Shown: in pieces, positions 16,501 to 24,147 of the stretch | How the letters are laid out: every line of letters starts with the position of its first letter | How positions within the stretch are numbered: position 1 is the stretch's first letter | Source of the DNA: Terriglobales bacterium | GTDB lineage: Bacteria > Acidobacteriota > Terriglobia > Terriglobales > Acidobacteriaceae | Length of the DNA stretch: 64,000 nt | Reading direction: 5' to 3' | NCBI GenBank assembly: GCA_025936825.1 | Contig: JAICSO010000006.1 | Coordinates: 62,001-126,000 of the forward strand | Translations under genes and position numbers: made by a program | The notes under the pieces: model-generated | Database searches by the model: none | What the model was told of the DNA's origin: nothing | The model's input: the letters and a program-made list of their open reading frames with translations, nothing else

Positions 16501-17142
16501 CCTGCTGGGCTGCCGCGCACCATCACAACTGACCTCAGCGGGAAACTGCCGATCGGCACGAAACGCATTCGCATCACCACCAACCTGCAAATCTACTGGG
16601 ACAACATTCTGGTTGATCGCAGTCCTCTGCGAGAAGATTTCAAACTTCGCCAAGTCCCGCTTGCGAAGGCGGACCTCGGCTTCCACGGATATCCCAAGCA
16701 GATCGAAGACCTGCCTCCCGGCAACGTAAAGTATGTGTATGAGCAGGTGAGCCGCACCGGTCCGTATGCTCGACAGGCGGGCGAGTACACGCGCTATGGC
16801 GACGTACAGCCTCTGTTGAGCAGTTCCGACGACAAGCTCGTGGTATTCGGTTCAGGCGAGGAAGTACAGCTGGATTTCGATCCGTCGAAACTGCCGCCGG
16901 TTCCCGCTGGATGGACGCGCGATTACTTCTTCATGGCCAATGGGCATGAAAAAGACATGGACTTCTATGCCGCTGACGGGAGCACGGTCGAGCCGCTGCC
17001 TTTCCGGAGCATGGGAACGTATCCGTACCCTGGTAAGGCATTCCCACAGGATGCTGTGCATCGGGATTACATGTTGAAGTACAACACGCGCTTTGTATCG
17101 GGGAACGAGCCGCGGGGATACTCGTACGAGTATCGTAAATAG
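13546..17142 (+). CDS. Secreted TPR / FG-GAP (VCBS) / ASPIC-UnbV protein, CRTAC1-like
   Basis: About 1198 residues from ATG 13546 (the in-frame GTG 13528 adds six codons). Order: signal peptide (LLLCVSGLSLAALVLIAAA), four to five TPRs (about 30-195), a beta-propeller of FG-GAP/VCBS repeats with calcium-loop motifs such as FLDYDNDGHLDLF and FDYDNDGWVDLV (about 225-620), the ASPIC/UnbV domain (about 625-700, including GTKVEVFSDG and VGLGQAKQADVVRMLWPGG), and a C-terminal region of about 480 residues with no domain I can name. Such proteins are extracellular or periplasmic and probably bind ligands or partners through the propeller. Two palindromic elements interrupt the C-terminal region in frame. 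No exporter or partner gene is adjacent. Confidence 0.9.
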   Translation: MKSKLLLCVSGLSLAALVLIAAAPEKKTNTAEAARLNNLGCAYMNQQLFEKGQKAFAQALAFDPTLAIAKLNEGIALAGIGKADEAKQALTEAAKLLPKDPHVWYSLGLLDKNSADPQDAVNDFKRVIELDDSDADTWYFLGTVYSQLRQFPQAIESFQHALKLNPNHASAQFGLSRAYQQSGDPTSAHEHLTKFQYITQHKLGSAMSLAYGEQGKYSLAEDSPAYAHKVPPQIPVKFVDATKEAGIVTDFTESGVTHGPTNYGSGACFLDYDNDGHLDLFLPNAGAQGGMSLFHNSGKGEFEDVTKRAGFDPGVHAFACSAGDYDNDGFVDIVVTSGIRVFLWHNERNGTFKEKAEAAGLKPAALLHGATWVDYDHDGDIDLFLNGFMASNPHSDELWRNDGNGTFTDVSAETGFQGQGPHYTAVGSDVNNDRAIDVLTGGFEPVLFQNPREGKFVAQEVWDLSKSSIASIPFIDGAAVLDFDHDAWMDVAFTHRPKDPDAPAVTLWHNSHGKSFEQVKLPETNWARAYGIAAFDYDNDGWVDLVAVGETKEGKGEIKLFRNLGPDGWKDVTAEVGLDKIALKDPRAIITGDYDNDGATDLLITQNHGPAVLLKNEGGNKNNWLRLALKGLNDNKSAIGTKVEVFSDGIRQKYEIYGSNGYLGQNSPYLTVGLGQAKQADVVRMLWPGGVLQDEIEVAANKQQDYLELDRRGSSCPTLFVWNGKHYELVADVLGAGVIGHWVAPGERNIPRPVEWVKVDQKLIQEKEGAPSLSRLVRQDRDFDVWSRENQNPRPVSTKDVETRTGHSGLSFRLMEPMEEVVYLDAVKLVAVDHPANEDVYPNEYFASNPPYPEFKVITSRGAKPPAGAWDDKGNNLLPDLLAHKYVGKFDLLPFKGFAKPHSVILDLGEPYRGGPLRLLMHGEIEYFTATGMYAASQAGVEAMAPYVEALQEGGADASSVRPGEGARRSTVHGKWVRVLDDMGFPAGLPRTITTDLSGKLPIGTKRIRITTNLQIYWDNILVDRSPLREDFKLRQVPLAKADLGFHGYPKQIEDLPPGNVKYVYEQVSRTGPYARQAGEYTRYGDVQPLLSSSDDKLVVFGSGEEVQLDFDPSKLPPVPAGWTRDYFFMANGHEKDMDFYAADGSTVEPLPFRSMGTYPYPGKAFPQDAVHRDYMLKYNTRFVSGNEPRGYSYEYRK
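15851..15966. repeat. 116-bp palindromic element inside the CRTAC1-like gene
   Basis: Starts GTGCCCC (15851-15857) and ends GGGGCAC (15960-15966). Inside, CCTTGTCGCGTC...GACAGGACAGGG faces CCCTGTCTCGAC...GTCGAGACAAGG, so almost the whole element can fold on itself. It translates in frame as a Ser/Arg-rich stretch (about residues 769-807) between LIQEKE and GLSFRLMEPMEEV. The GGGGCAC border word also occurs at intergenic palindromes (5085-5330, near 8740). Confidence 0.75.
16408..16457. repeat. In-frame double-palindrome element in the CRTAC1-like gene
   Basis: GGACG-CCT-CGTCC (16413-16425 region) is followed by the perfect stem GCCGGGCG-AGGG-CGCCCGGC (16431-16450) and GCTCCAC. It translates as GADASSVRPGEGARRST in frame. 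The CCT-loop hairpin plus a second GC hairpin plus GCTCCAC is the same design as in smc at 9506-9568. Confidence 0.7.
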
Positions 17143-17465
17143 CCGACTTCGGTGTGCCGTCCCTCCGGGACTCGGGTTCTCTTTGCGATCGCTACCCAGG
17201 GCTTACGCCCTGGGCTAAGCTATGCCGCTCCTCCGGAGCTGCTGAAGTTGCGGGGACGTGAAGTAGTGGTGTCTTTACACATCAGTGAGAACGAGCACCA
17301 AACGCCAGCAGCCGGTCGTAGGTGACGCAGGAATGCGGCAACCACTTTGAGGGTCGCGTTTGAAAGGTAAGTTCTTCGCCCACCCGCATAAATCGTACAA
17401 AAGTAGGGCACCCCGATATTCATTTATAATCAGATTTTCCGCTGACATCTGGAGTTTCCAACACC
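17143..17465. repeat. Intergenic palindromic repeat before the foldase gene
   Basis: The first half (17155-17245) is a repeat: CTCCGGGACTCGGG, then a perfect stem CCCAGGGC-TTAC-GCCCTGGG (17195-17214), then CTCCTCCGGAGC. It may also end transcription of the CRTAC1-like gene. The rest (17246-17465) holds no gene. It should contain the foldase promoter, which I cannot pick out with confidence, and a GGAG ribosome site near 17452. Confidence 0.6.
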
Positions 17466-19445
17466 ATGATTCGTTTCATGCAAACCTCGGCGACGTTCAA
17501 GAAGTATGCGTTGACCGCCATCCTTCTGGTGATCTGCGTCGCTATGACCTGGTATCTCGTGCCCGCGTTTACCGGGCAAGGGATGGGGATCACCACTAAC
17601 AACAGCGTGGTTGCCACGGTGGCCGGCCAGGAAGTGACGCCTGAGGCCGTCCGCAAAGAGGCCCAGCGCCAACTGGAACAACAGTTTGGAGGCAAAGCTA
17701 ACGCCCAGGCCCGTGCCTTGTTGCCGTTTTTTGCAAATCGCGCGGCGCAGAGCTTAATTGAGCAGAAAGTGCTGCTCGTGGAGGCCAACCGGCTGGGACT
17801 CCGTGCGACCGACGAGGACGTCAGGGATTTCCTCCAGCACCAACTCGGCTCCGAGCTATTCCCGGGCGGGAAATTCGTGGGCGAAGCCGCGTATGAGGAC
17901 TTCGCGTCTGCTCGTGGATTCACGGTTGTCCAGCTCGAACAGGTCATCAAAGACCAGATCCGCCTCCAAAAGCTGGAGGCTCTGATCACTGGTCCTGCGA
18001 GCGTCACCGACTCCGAGGTGCGGCAAGCTTTCGAGAAGCAAAACACCAAGGTCAAGTTCGACTATGCCGTCATTAAGAAAGACGACATTCTGAAGTCGTT
18101 GCATCCGACCGACGCTGAGCTCCAGGCCTACTACGATCGCAACAAGCAGACTTACGTCAATTCCATTCCTGAGAAGCGTCAGCTCAAATACGTAGTTCTC
18201 GACAACGCCAGAATGCTAGCCCAGACCCAGGTCACCCAGCAGGACCTCGAGGCATACTACGATCAGCATCGGGATGAGTATCGCGTTCCCGAGCAAGTGA
18301 ATGTGCGTCACATCCTGATTAAGACGCCGCTGCCTGGCGCCGATGGCAAAGTGGATCAGAAGGCTATGGATGCGGCTCAGGCTAAAGCTGAAGACGTGCT
18401 GAAGCAGGTGAAGGCGGGGGGAAACTTTGCCGAGCTGGCAAAGAAGTATTCCGACGATCCCGGAAGCGCAAAAGAAGGCGGATCGCTGGGATGGATCGGT
18501 CGCGGCCGCACAGTTCCCGAATTTGAAAAAGCAGCTTTTTCGCTGCCCAAGGGCGGAACCAGTGATCTGGTGAAGAGCAGTTACGGCTTCCACATCATCC
18601 ATGTGGACGATAAGCAAGACGCTCACATGAAGTCGCAGGCCGAGGTGAAGGATCAGATCGAACCGATCATCAAGCAGCAGAAAGCGGCACAGGCCGCACA
18701 AAAGGCAGCCGATGATCTGGTTTCGCAAGCTCGCGGTGAAGGGTTGGAGAAGGCAGCGGCAGCGAAGGGGCTGCAAGTGATCACCACCGATTTCGTGACC
18801 AGCCGTGACACGCTGCCGGGTATTGGCAATGACCAGCAATTTATGGCCGCCGCCTTCGCTCAGGAAAAAGGTGCGCCGCCAGATCTTGCCGGGCTACATT
18901 CTGGCTTCGCGGTTTACCAGGTATTGGCGGTCAAGCCACCGGCGACACCAACCTTTGCCGAGATCCGCGATCGCGTGGAAACCGAGTTTAAGAATGAGCG
19001 CGCGGGCCAGTTGCTGACGCAAAAGACTCAGGAACTCTCCGATCGAGCCAAGGCCGATCACGATTTGAAGAAGGCGGCCAAGGAAGCCGGTGCTCAGGTA
19101 AAGAGCAGCGATTTTGTTGCTCCGGATGGTCAGGTCCCAGATATCGGCTCGATGACCGGGCCGGCTTCGGTCGCGTTCACACTCAAGCCTGGCGAAATCA
19201 GTGGGCCTATAGACAACGGGAACACTGGAGCTGTCCTCTCAGTGGTGGACCGGCAGGCGCCTACTGATCAGGACTTTGCGGCCAAGAAAGATGGCATCCG
19301 CGAAAACCTGATTCAGCAAAAACAGCAGGTTCTTTTTGGAATCTTTTTGTCGAGCTTGCACGACAAGATGCAGAAATCCGGGGAAATCAAAATCAACCAG
19401 AAAGAATTGGACCTGCTGACCAAGGCAAGGAGCGAGGAAGAGTAA
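17466..19445 (+). CDS. PpiD/SurA-like peptidyl-prolyl isomerase foldase
   Basis: 659 residues, anchored in the inner membrane by one N-terminal segment (YALTAILLVICVAMTWYLVPAF) with the bulk in the periplasm, where it should help fold outer-membrane and secreted proteins. An N-terminal SurA_N/PpiD-type chaperone region (about 45-260, VATVAGQEVTPEAVRKEAQR) precedes a parvulin rotamase domain (about 275-385). Parvulin motifs are visible: VRHILIKTP, GNFAELAKKYSDDPGSAKEGGSLGW, F-KAAFSLPKGG and YGFHIIHVDD. A second, more divergent parvulin-like segment may follow (about 440-620). ATG 17466 follows GGAG at good spacing. It is separated from malQ by a 110-base inverted repeat, so the two are probably not one operon. 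Confidence 0.9.
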   Translation: MIRFMQTSATFKKYALTAILLVICVAMTWYLVPAFTGQGMGITTNNSVVATVAGQEVTPEAVRKEAQRQLEQQFGGKANAQARALLPFFANRAAQSLIEQKVLLVEANRLGLRATDEDVRDFLQHQLGSELFPGGKFVGEAAYEDFASARGFTVVQLEQVIKDQIRLQKLEALITGPASVTDSEVRQAFEKQNTKVKFDYAVIKKDDILKSLHPTDAELQAYYDRNKQTYVNSIPEKRQLKYVVLDNARMLAQTQVTQQDLEAYYDQHRDEYRVPEQVNVRHILIKTPLPGADGKVDQKAMDAAQAKAEDVLKQVKAGGNFAELAKKYSDDPGSAKEGGSLGWIGRGRTVPEFEKAAFSLPKGGTSDLVKSSYGFHIIHVDDKQDAHMKSQAEVKDQIEPIIKQQKAAQAAQKAADDLVSQARGEGLEKAAAAKGLQVITTDFVTSRDTLPGIGNDQQFMAAAFAQEKGAPPDLAGLHSGFAVYQVLAVKPPATPTFAEIRDRVETEFKNERAGQLLTQKTQELSDRAKADHDLKKAAKEAGAQVKSSDFVAPDGQVPDIGSMTGPASVAFTLKPGEISGPIDNGNTGAVLSVVDRQAPTDQDFAAKKDGIRENLIQQKQQVLFGIFLSSLHDKMQKSGEIKINQKELDLLTKARSEEE

Positions 19446-19446
19446 A

Positions 19447-19556
19447 AACGAGTGGCTAGTAGCTAGTTGCTGGTGACTAGTTGCTGCGTACGAGGAGTTT
19501 TGATCGCATTTAAAATACCCGACAGCAAACTAGCCACTCATCACTAGCCACTTCGT
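19447..19556. repeat. Intergenic inverted repeat with GTGGCTAGT words
   Basis: The whole gap between the foldase gene and malQ is an inverted repeat. The left arm has GAGTGGCTAGTAGCTAGTTGCTG; the right arm has CAGCAAACTAGCCACTCATC and ACTAGCCACTTCG. The same core word occurs at 851-1087. The right arm ends one base before the malQ start codon, so the hairpin could affect malQ translation. Confidence 0.7.
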
Positions 19557-21086
19557 ATGACTTTCCCCCGCCTGACTGGAATTCTTCTTCATCCGATTTC
19601 CCTGCCGTCGGTTGGCGGCATCGGCGATCTCGGCCCCGCGGCTTACGAGTTCATCGACTTTCTTGCGCATGGCAAGCAGGGGCTGTGGCAGGTGCTGCCG
19701 CTCAATCCACCCGCGAACGGTAATTCTCCGTATTCTTCCACGTCGGCCTTCGCCGGGAACCCTCAACTCATCAGCGTGGAGCGGCTGGCAAAGGCGGGCT
19801 GGTTGGATTCAACTGCATTGTCCGGACTGACTCGTGATGTCGGCCCCATTGATTACGAGCGCGTCAACCAGGAAAAGCTTCCACTGCTTCACCTGGCCGC
19901 TGTGAACTTTCTGAACCGGCATAGCTCAGATGCTCGCCAGCACTTCGATGCTTTCTGCATCGAGAACGAATGGTGGCTGGAAGACTTCGTCGTATTCGAT
20001 CTTTTGCGCGAGCGGCACGGAGGGGATTGGAGTAAGTGGCCTGCGCAGTTCGCGCGCCGGGATCCGGCGGCATTGCATGAATTGCGACAGGATGCGAGTC
20101 CTGAGCTGTCGATGCGACGGGTTTTGCAGTTTTTTTTCTGGGAGCAGTGGCACGCGATTCGAAATTACTGCGCGCAAAAATCGATCAAGGTGGTCGGCGA
20201 TATCGCGATCTTTGTTGATTACGACAGCGCCGACGTGTGGGCGCATCGCGATCTGTTCCGCCTGCGCGAGGACGATTTGCAGCCGGAGGTGGTTTCAGGC
20301 GTTCCGCCAGACTACTTCAGCGCTACCGGCCAGCGATGGGGCAATCCTTTGTACAACTGGGAGAAGCTTCGTTCGACTGGCTATCGCTGGTGGGTGCAGC
20401 GGCTGCGCTGGGCGACGCAGACGTGCGATTTTATCCGGCTCGATCATTTCCGCGGCTTCGCGCAGTTCTGGGAGATCCCCGCGAGCGAACCGAACGCGAT
20501 CCACGGACGTTGGGTGGACGGCCCCGGCGACGAATTGTTCAACAAGATCAAAGAGGAGTTGGGCGGACTTCCCTTCTTCGCCGAGGACCTCGGCTTCATC
20601 ACGCCGGATGTTGTTGCCCTGCGCGATCGGCATGACATTCCCGGCATGGCGGTCCTGCAATTTGCCTTTGGCGATGTGGGAGCTCATGCGTACCTTCCGC
20701 ATCGTGTGCCGCAGAATCGCGTGATCTACAGCGGCACCCATGACAACGACACGAGCCTCGGCTGGTGGCGCGCGCTCGGCGAAACGGAACGACGCGCGGT
20801 GCAGGCGTTAATTGGTGAATGCGGAGATGGGCCAAACTGGGGACTCATTCGGCTGGCACAGAGTTCGCCGGCTGCGTTTTCGATTGTTCCTCTGCAGGAC
20901 GTTCTGGGCTTGGGATCGGAAGCCCGATTGAACACGCCCAGCACGCATGTTGGCAATTATTACTGGCGCTGCCAACCCGAAGCACTAAAGCCGGCTCTCG
21001 CGCAAAAACTAGCTGCTCTGGCAGAAGTGACGGACAGATTGCCGCAAGCAGCCGGCACGATTTCAGCTGAGCATTTTCATGCTTGA
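19557..21086 (+). CDS. malQ: 4-alpha-glucanotransferase (amylomaltase, GH77)
   Basis: Transfers alpha-1,4-glucan segments between maltodextrins or glycogen chains in the cytoplasm. 509 residues, the usual length of the compact GH77 type. The opening RLTGILLHPISLPS-GGIGDLG and LWQVLPLNPP-GNSPYSS are family signatures. The three catalytic acids are in place: Asp296 in FIRLDHFRGF (nucleophile), Glu343 in FFAEDLGFITPDV (acid/base) and Asp396 in GTHDNDTSLGW. There is no Shine-Dalgarno between the repeat arm and the ATG at 19557. No other glycogen gene is adjacent. Its 3' end overlaps the convergent amidase gene by 10 bases. Confidence 0.96.
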   Translation: MTFPRLTGILLHPISLPSVGGIGDLGPAAYEFIDFLAHGKQGLWQVLPLNPPANGNSPYSSTSAFAGNPQLISVERLAKAGWLDSTALSGLTRDVGPIDYERVNQEKLPLLHLAAVNFLNRHSSDARQHFDAFCIENEWWLEDFVVFDLLRERHGGDWSKWPAQFARRDPAALHELRQDASPELSMRRVLQFFFWEQWHAIRNYCAQKSIKVVGDIAIFVDYDSADVWAHRDLFRLREDDLQPEVVSGVPPDYFSATGQRWGNPLYNWEKLRSTGYRWWVQRLRWATQTCDFIRLDHFRGFAQFWEIPASEPNAIHGRWVDGPGDELFNKIKEELGGLPFFAEDLGFITPDVVALRDRHDIPGMAVLQFAFGDVGAHAYLPHRVPQNRVIYSGTHDNDTSLGWWRALGETERRAVQALIGECGDGPNWGLIRLAQSSPAAFSIVPLQDVLGLGSEARLNTPSTHVGNYYWRCQPEALKPALAQKLAALAEVTDRLPQAAGTISAEHFHA

Positions 21087-22513
21087 ACCGGTGGCCCTGC
21101 CCAAGGCCCGCGCTCTCGCTCTAAAAGTTCTGCAACACAGAGTGCCACTTCCTCCTGCCACGGCTGTGTCACGATTTGCACTCCGATGGGCAAGCCCTCA
21201 TTCGACTTCGACATGGGCAGCACTGCGCTGGGCATGCCGAGGAGATTGAACCATTCGCAGTAACTCCAAGCATCCAGATAGTGGACTGCTCGTCCGTCGA
21301 TTTCCCAATTGCGCTCGCCGTGCTTGAACGCGGGAACGGAAGCAACCGGGCAGAGCAACACCGGAAACCGCTGCATCTGTTCAAAAACAAGCATGCGCAC
21401 CATGTCGCGCTGGATCCAACTGTTAAGCAGAGACTGGGCGGTGTGAGGTGGTTCCTGCGCGACCCAGTCGTTAAATTCTTTGAGAATGCGGCTGAGTTCG
21501 CCCTCGCGGCCCTTCAAGACGGGTCCGAGCAACATTGCGCCGGCGATACCAAAAAAGTTCCACCAGAGTTCGCGGGCTTTGTCGAGGCCATCGGGACAAA
21601 ATCGCTCGACTTCGAATCCAGCTTTTTGCAGCAGGTCGGCGGCTTTGCGAACCGCAGAGCGAGTCTCTGGCGTCACAGGCGTGCGGCCATCATCTTCGAA
21701 GTAACCGATGCGCGGCTTGGCGGATGTGCTCTTAAGTGGCCATTCCGGCCAGCGAATGGGAACCGGCGTTGCTGAGGGATCGCCGATGTCGGGGCCTTGC
21801 AGCACTTCAAAAAACAATTTCAGATCGCTGATGGTGCGCGTCATTGGCCCGACGACTCCGAGCAACGCGAATGGCCCCACCGATTGTGGATAGTGGCCAG
21901 TCGCCGGAATTCGTCCCGGCGTGGGCTTCAGTCCGCAAGTTCCGCAGAAGTGCGCCGGCACGCGTACCGATCCGCCGCCATCGCTACCTACGCCACCGAC
22001 CGAGCATCCTGAGGCAATAGCTGCAGCCTCACCGCCGCTGGATCCGCCGCTGGTACGCGACAGATCCCACGGATTGTTGGTCCGACCATAGAGCAAATTG
22101 TCCGTTTCCCACGCCATCAGAAATTCCGGCGTGTTGGTTGTGCCAAGCACAATTGCGCCCGCCGCACGCAACCGCTGCACCAGGGGCGCATCGACTTGCG
22201 CAACATGTCCGACGCGAAGCTTGGTTCCGGCTTCACAGCGCATTCCCGCAACTTCGATGGAACTCTTAATGCTTACAGGAACGCCGTGCAAAGGACCGAT
22301 TTCTTCGCCAGAGCGAATGGTTTCCTCGGCTACACGCGCGGACTGCAAAGCGCGTTCGGCATCGACCTGCACAAACGCATTCAGCTTGGGATTGAGGCGC
22401 TCAATTTGCCCGAGATGCGCCTTGACAAGTTCAACCGGAGAGATGCTCCGCTGGCGAGCGAGTTCCGCGATCTGAATCGCGGAGAGAGACGTTAGTTCAG
22501 AGACAGTCAACAA
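21077..22513 (-). CDS. Amidase signature family hydrolase
   Basis: 478 residues with the Ser-cisSer-Lys triad: Lys in GVPVSIKSSIEVAG (about residue 83), the cis-Ser in RTSGGSSGGEAAAIASG and the nucleophile Ser in VGSDGGGSVRVPAHFCG. The canonical GSDTGGS is GSDGGGS here. Enzymes of this family hydrolyse varied amides. It could be mistaken for GatA, but gatB and gatC are not nearby and the C-terminal half differs, so a general or aryl-type amidase is likelier. The start is TTG 22513 (a second TTG follows at once), with no clear ribosome site. It is convergent with malQ. Upstream is a palindrome and then the PilZ gene on the same strand. Confidence 0.88.
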   Translation of the reverse strand: MLTVSELTSLSAIQIAELARQRSISPVELVKAHLGQIERLNPKLNAFVQVDAERALQSARVAEETIRSGEEIGPLHGVPVSIKSSIEVAGMRCEAGTKLRVGHVAQVDAPLVQRLRAAGAIVLGTTNTPEFLMAWETDNLLYGRTNNPWDLSRTSGGSSGGEAAAIASGCSVGGVGSDGGGSVRVPAHFCGTCGLKPTPGRIPATGHYPQSVGPFALLGVVGPMTRTISDLKLFFEVLQGPDIGDPSATPVPIRWPEWPLKSTSAKPRIGYFEDDGRTPVTPETRSAVRKAADLLQKAGFEVERFCPDGLDKARELWWNFFGIAGAMLLGPVLKGREGELSRILKEFNDWVAQEPPHTAQSLLNSWIQRDMVRMLVFEQMQRFPVLLCPVASVPAFKHGERNWEIDGRAVHYLDAWSYCEWFNLLGMPSAVLPMSKSNEGLPIGVQIVTQPWQEEVALCVAELLERERGPWAGPPVQA

Positions 22514-22528
22514 GCGAGTCTAGCAGAA

Positions 22529-22583
22529 CCAGGCGTCAGGCTTTAGGTTTCAGGTTTTAGGAAGGCAAAGCCCTGATGCCTGG
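22529..22583. repeat. Inverted repeat between the PilZ and amidase genes
   Basis: CCAGGCGTCAGGCTTT (22529-22544) pairs, with two mismatches, with AAAGCCCTGATGCCTGG (22567-22583). The loop contains TTTCAGG and TTTTAGG words. It ends two bases before the PilZ stop codon and may serve as an intercistronic hairpin. Confidence 0.55.
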
Positions 22584-22584
22584 C

Positions 22585-23322
22585 TTAGTGCGCCCCGGCA
22601 GTCGCTCGCCGGCTCTTTGCCGGTTCCATCAAAACGCGCACCGCGTCCGATTTCTTTGCATGATGCTTGCGCAACCAGGCTTGCAGATCGCGACGGCACG
22701 CTACCGGAATGTCGGTAAAGAACAAGCCCGCACGCCCGGCTTTGTCGGACCAGATAAAATCGCCGGTGGCTTTTACGACGTTCGTGGTGCCGGGCAGCAA
22801 GAATCGCAATGGTACTCCGCGGACCGGCATGAGCGGCTCTGCTGCTTGAATGGAAATTCCCTGCTCGGTGAGGTCCTGCACCAACGCAGGAATGGTGCCT
22901 CCGGGCAATTGCAAATACGCGAGTGTCTCACTGCGTTGCCGAGATGAGCGTCGGCGGTCTTTCTGCATAAATGATTCAGCCGCCCGAAACGAGTGCAGTA
23001 CTTGGAGAAGATCCAACGGCTTGTACAAGACAAAATTCCCACCAGCCTGGAACACTGACGCTATGGAAGTTCCGTTGCCGATCATCCCGAACAGAACGGG
23101 CTTCAACTTCGCCGGCATGACCCGTGCCGCCCTCGCGACCTCAATCGCATGGGGCAGATCGAAGTCGACCACCAGCGCTGAATAATGCCCGGCTGCGATG
23201 CGCTCGAGAGTTTCGGAAGGAGATAAGGACACTTGGTACTCCACTCCCAATTCGGCGAATGCCGTAACTAGCGCCTTAATTGCACTCGTATTTCGGGACA
23301 TTACCAGCGCGTTCATTTTCAT
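22585..23322 (-). CDS. PilZ domain protein with receiver-like N-terminus
   Basis: 245 residues. The N-terminal half (1-115) has the alpha/beta pattern of a response-regulator receiver (NALVMSRNTSAIKALVTAF, YSALVVDFDLP with Asp54-56, PVLFGMIGNG, VLYKPLDLLQVLHSF) but may not be a working phospho-acceptor. A linker DRRRSSRQRSETLAYLQLPGG opens the PilZ domain (about 122-215), where RRRSSRQR corresponds to the RxxxR c-di-GMP arginine motif. A D/NxSxxG-like second motif is only partly recognisable as DLTEQGISI. The role is probably c-di-GMP dependent control of motility or surface structures. ATG 23322 lacks a clear ribosome site. Confidence 0.8.
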   Translation of the reverse strand: MKMNALVMSRNTSAIKALVTAFAELGVEYQVSLSPSETLERIAAGHYSALVVDFDLPHAIEVARAARVMPAKLKPVLFGMIGNGTSIASVFQAGGNFVLYKPLDLLQVLHSFRAAESFMQKDRRRSSRQRSETLAYLQLPGGTIPALVQDLTEQGISIQAAEPLMPVRGVPLRFLLPGTTNVVKATGDFIWSDKAGRAGLFFTDIPVACRRDLQAWLRKHHAKKSDAVRVLMEPAKSRRATAGAH

Positions 23323-23423
23323 GAGGGCAGATTAGATGCCGCCGCCGTACGGGTAAAGGTAACAGCTGTAATCCTGTCGAGGTTACTGGAATGGGGGGCC
23401 AACATGCTGAAAACGCTTGACAG

Positions 23424-23447
23424 AAAAGGCCGCCAGTAGCGGCCTTT
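23424..23447 (-). terminator. Rho-independent terminator of the PfpI gene
   Basis: On the minus strand AAAGGCCGC-TACTG-GCGGCCTTTT is a nine-pair stem (23425-23447) with a short T-run, 24 bases downstream of the PfpI-family stop codon. Confidence 0.8.
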
Positions 23448-23470
23448 GAGGCGTAAAGGGAACCCTCGGG

Positions 23471-24028
23471 CTATGCAGCTCGGCGCGTGCGTTCTTCGTT
23501 GGATTGTCGTTTTTCCGCGAACAGCTCAATCATCTCCCGATTAAAAGCCGGGATGTCTGAGGGCTGGCGGCTGCTGACCCAATTGCGATCCCGCACGACC
23601 TCTTCATCTCTCCAATTGGCTCCCGCGTTCCGCAGATCGTCCTGGATGGTGTGATAACTGGTCATGGTTCGCCCACGCACGCAGCCGGCAGAGACCAGGA
23701 GCCACGGCGCGTGACAGATAAAGGCAATGGGCTTACCCTGCCGATCCATTTCGCGTACGAACTCCTGCGCGTGGGGCTGGACGCGCAAGGTGTCAGCATT
23801 CAGAGCGCCTCCGGGAAGCAGCACCGCGTCAAACTGGGTAGGATCCGCTTGCGTTAAGCTCTTATCTACTTTGAAGGTGTCGGCCTTATCATGATGTTTA
23901 AACGATTGAATCGAACCCTCCTTTGGAGAGAACAGGGTGGTTTTGGCTCCTGCCTCTTCAAGAGCCTTTCGTGGTTCCCGCAGTTCTGCGTCTTCAACTC
24001 CGTCGGTCGACAGAACAGCTACACGCAT
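23471..24028 (-). CDS. DJ-1/PfpI family protein (type 1 glutamine amidotransferase-like)
   Basis: 185 residues from ATG 24028 (MRVAVLSTDGVEDAEL); a GTG at 24052 would add eight residues. The fold motifs are clear: TDGVEDAEL with the conserved Glu, FDAVLLPGGALNADTLR, and the nucleophile elbow AFICHAPWLL with Cys. It is closest to the YhbO/PfpI1 subgroup, whose members act as stress-protective glyoxalase/deglycase or were called proteases. YHTIQDDLRNAGANW and VSSRQPSDIPAFNREMIELF are typical of that subgroup. A terminator follows at once, so it is monocistronic. AAAGG lies about nine bases before ATG 24028. Confidence 0.88.
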   Translation of the reverse strand: MRVAVLSTDGVEDAELREPRKALEEAGAKTTLFSPKEGSIQSFKHHDKADTFKVDKSLTQADPTQFDAVLLPGGALNADTLRVQPHAQEFVREMDRQGKPIAFICHAPWLLVSAGCVRGRTMTSYHTIQDDLRNAGANWRDEEVVRDRNWVSSRQPSDIPAFNREMIELFAEKRQSNEERTRRAA

Positions 24029-24147
24029 TCCTTCTAACCTTTTATTGTTCACAGTATGCCTCCGTGTGTGTCTCCCATTCTCACGAATATCCCATGCTGG
24101 TTGGATCGGGGAAACACTGTATCTGAAAGGCGCGGCTGCCCGGGTTT

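Noticed and set aside
21077-22513. GatA (Glu-tRNA amidotransferase subunit A)
   Set aside because: No gatB/gatC nearby and a divergent C-terminal half; a general amidase is safer.
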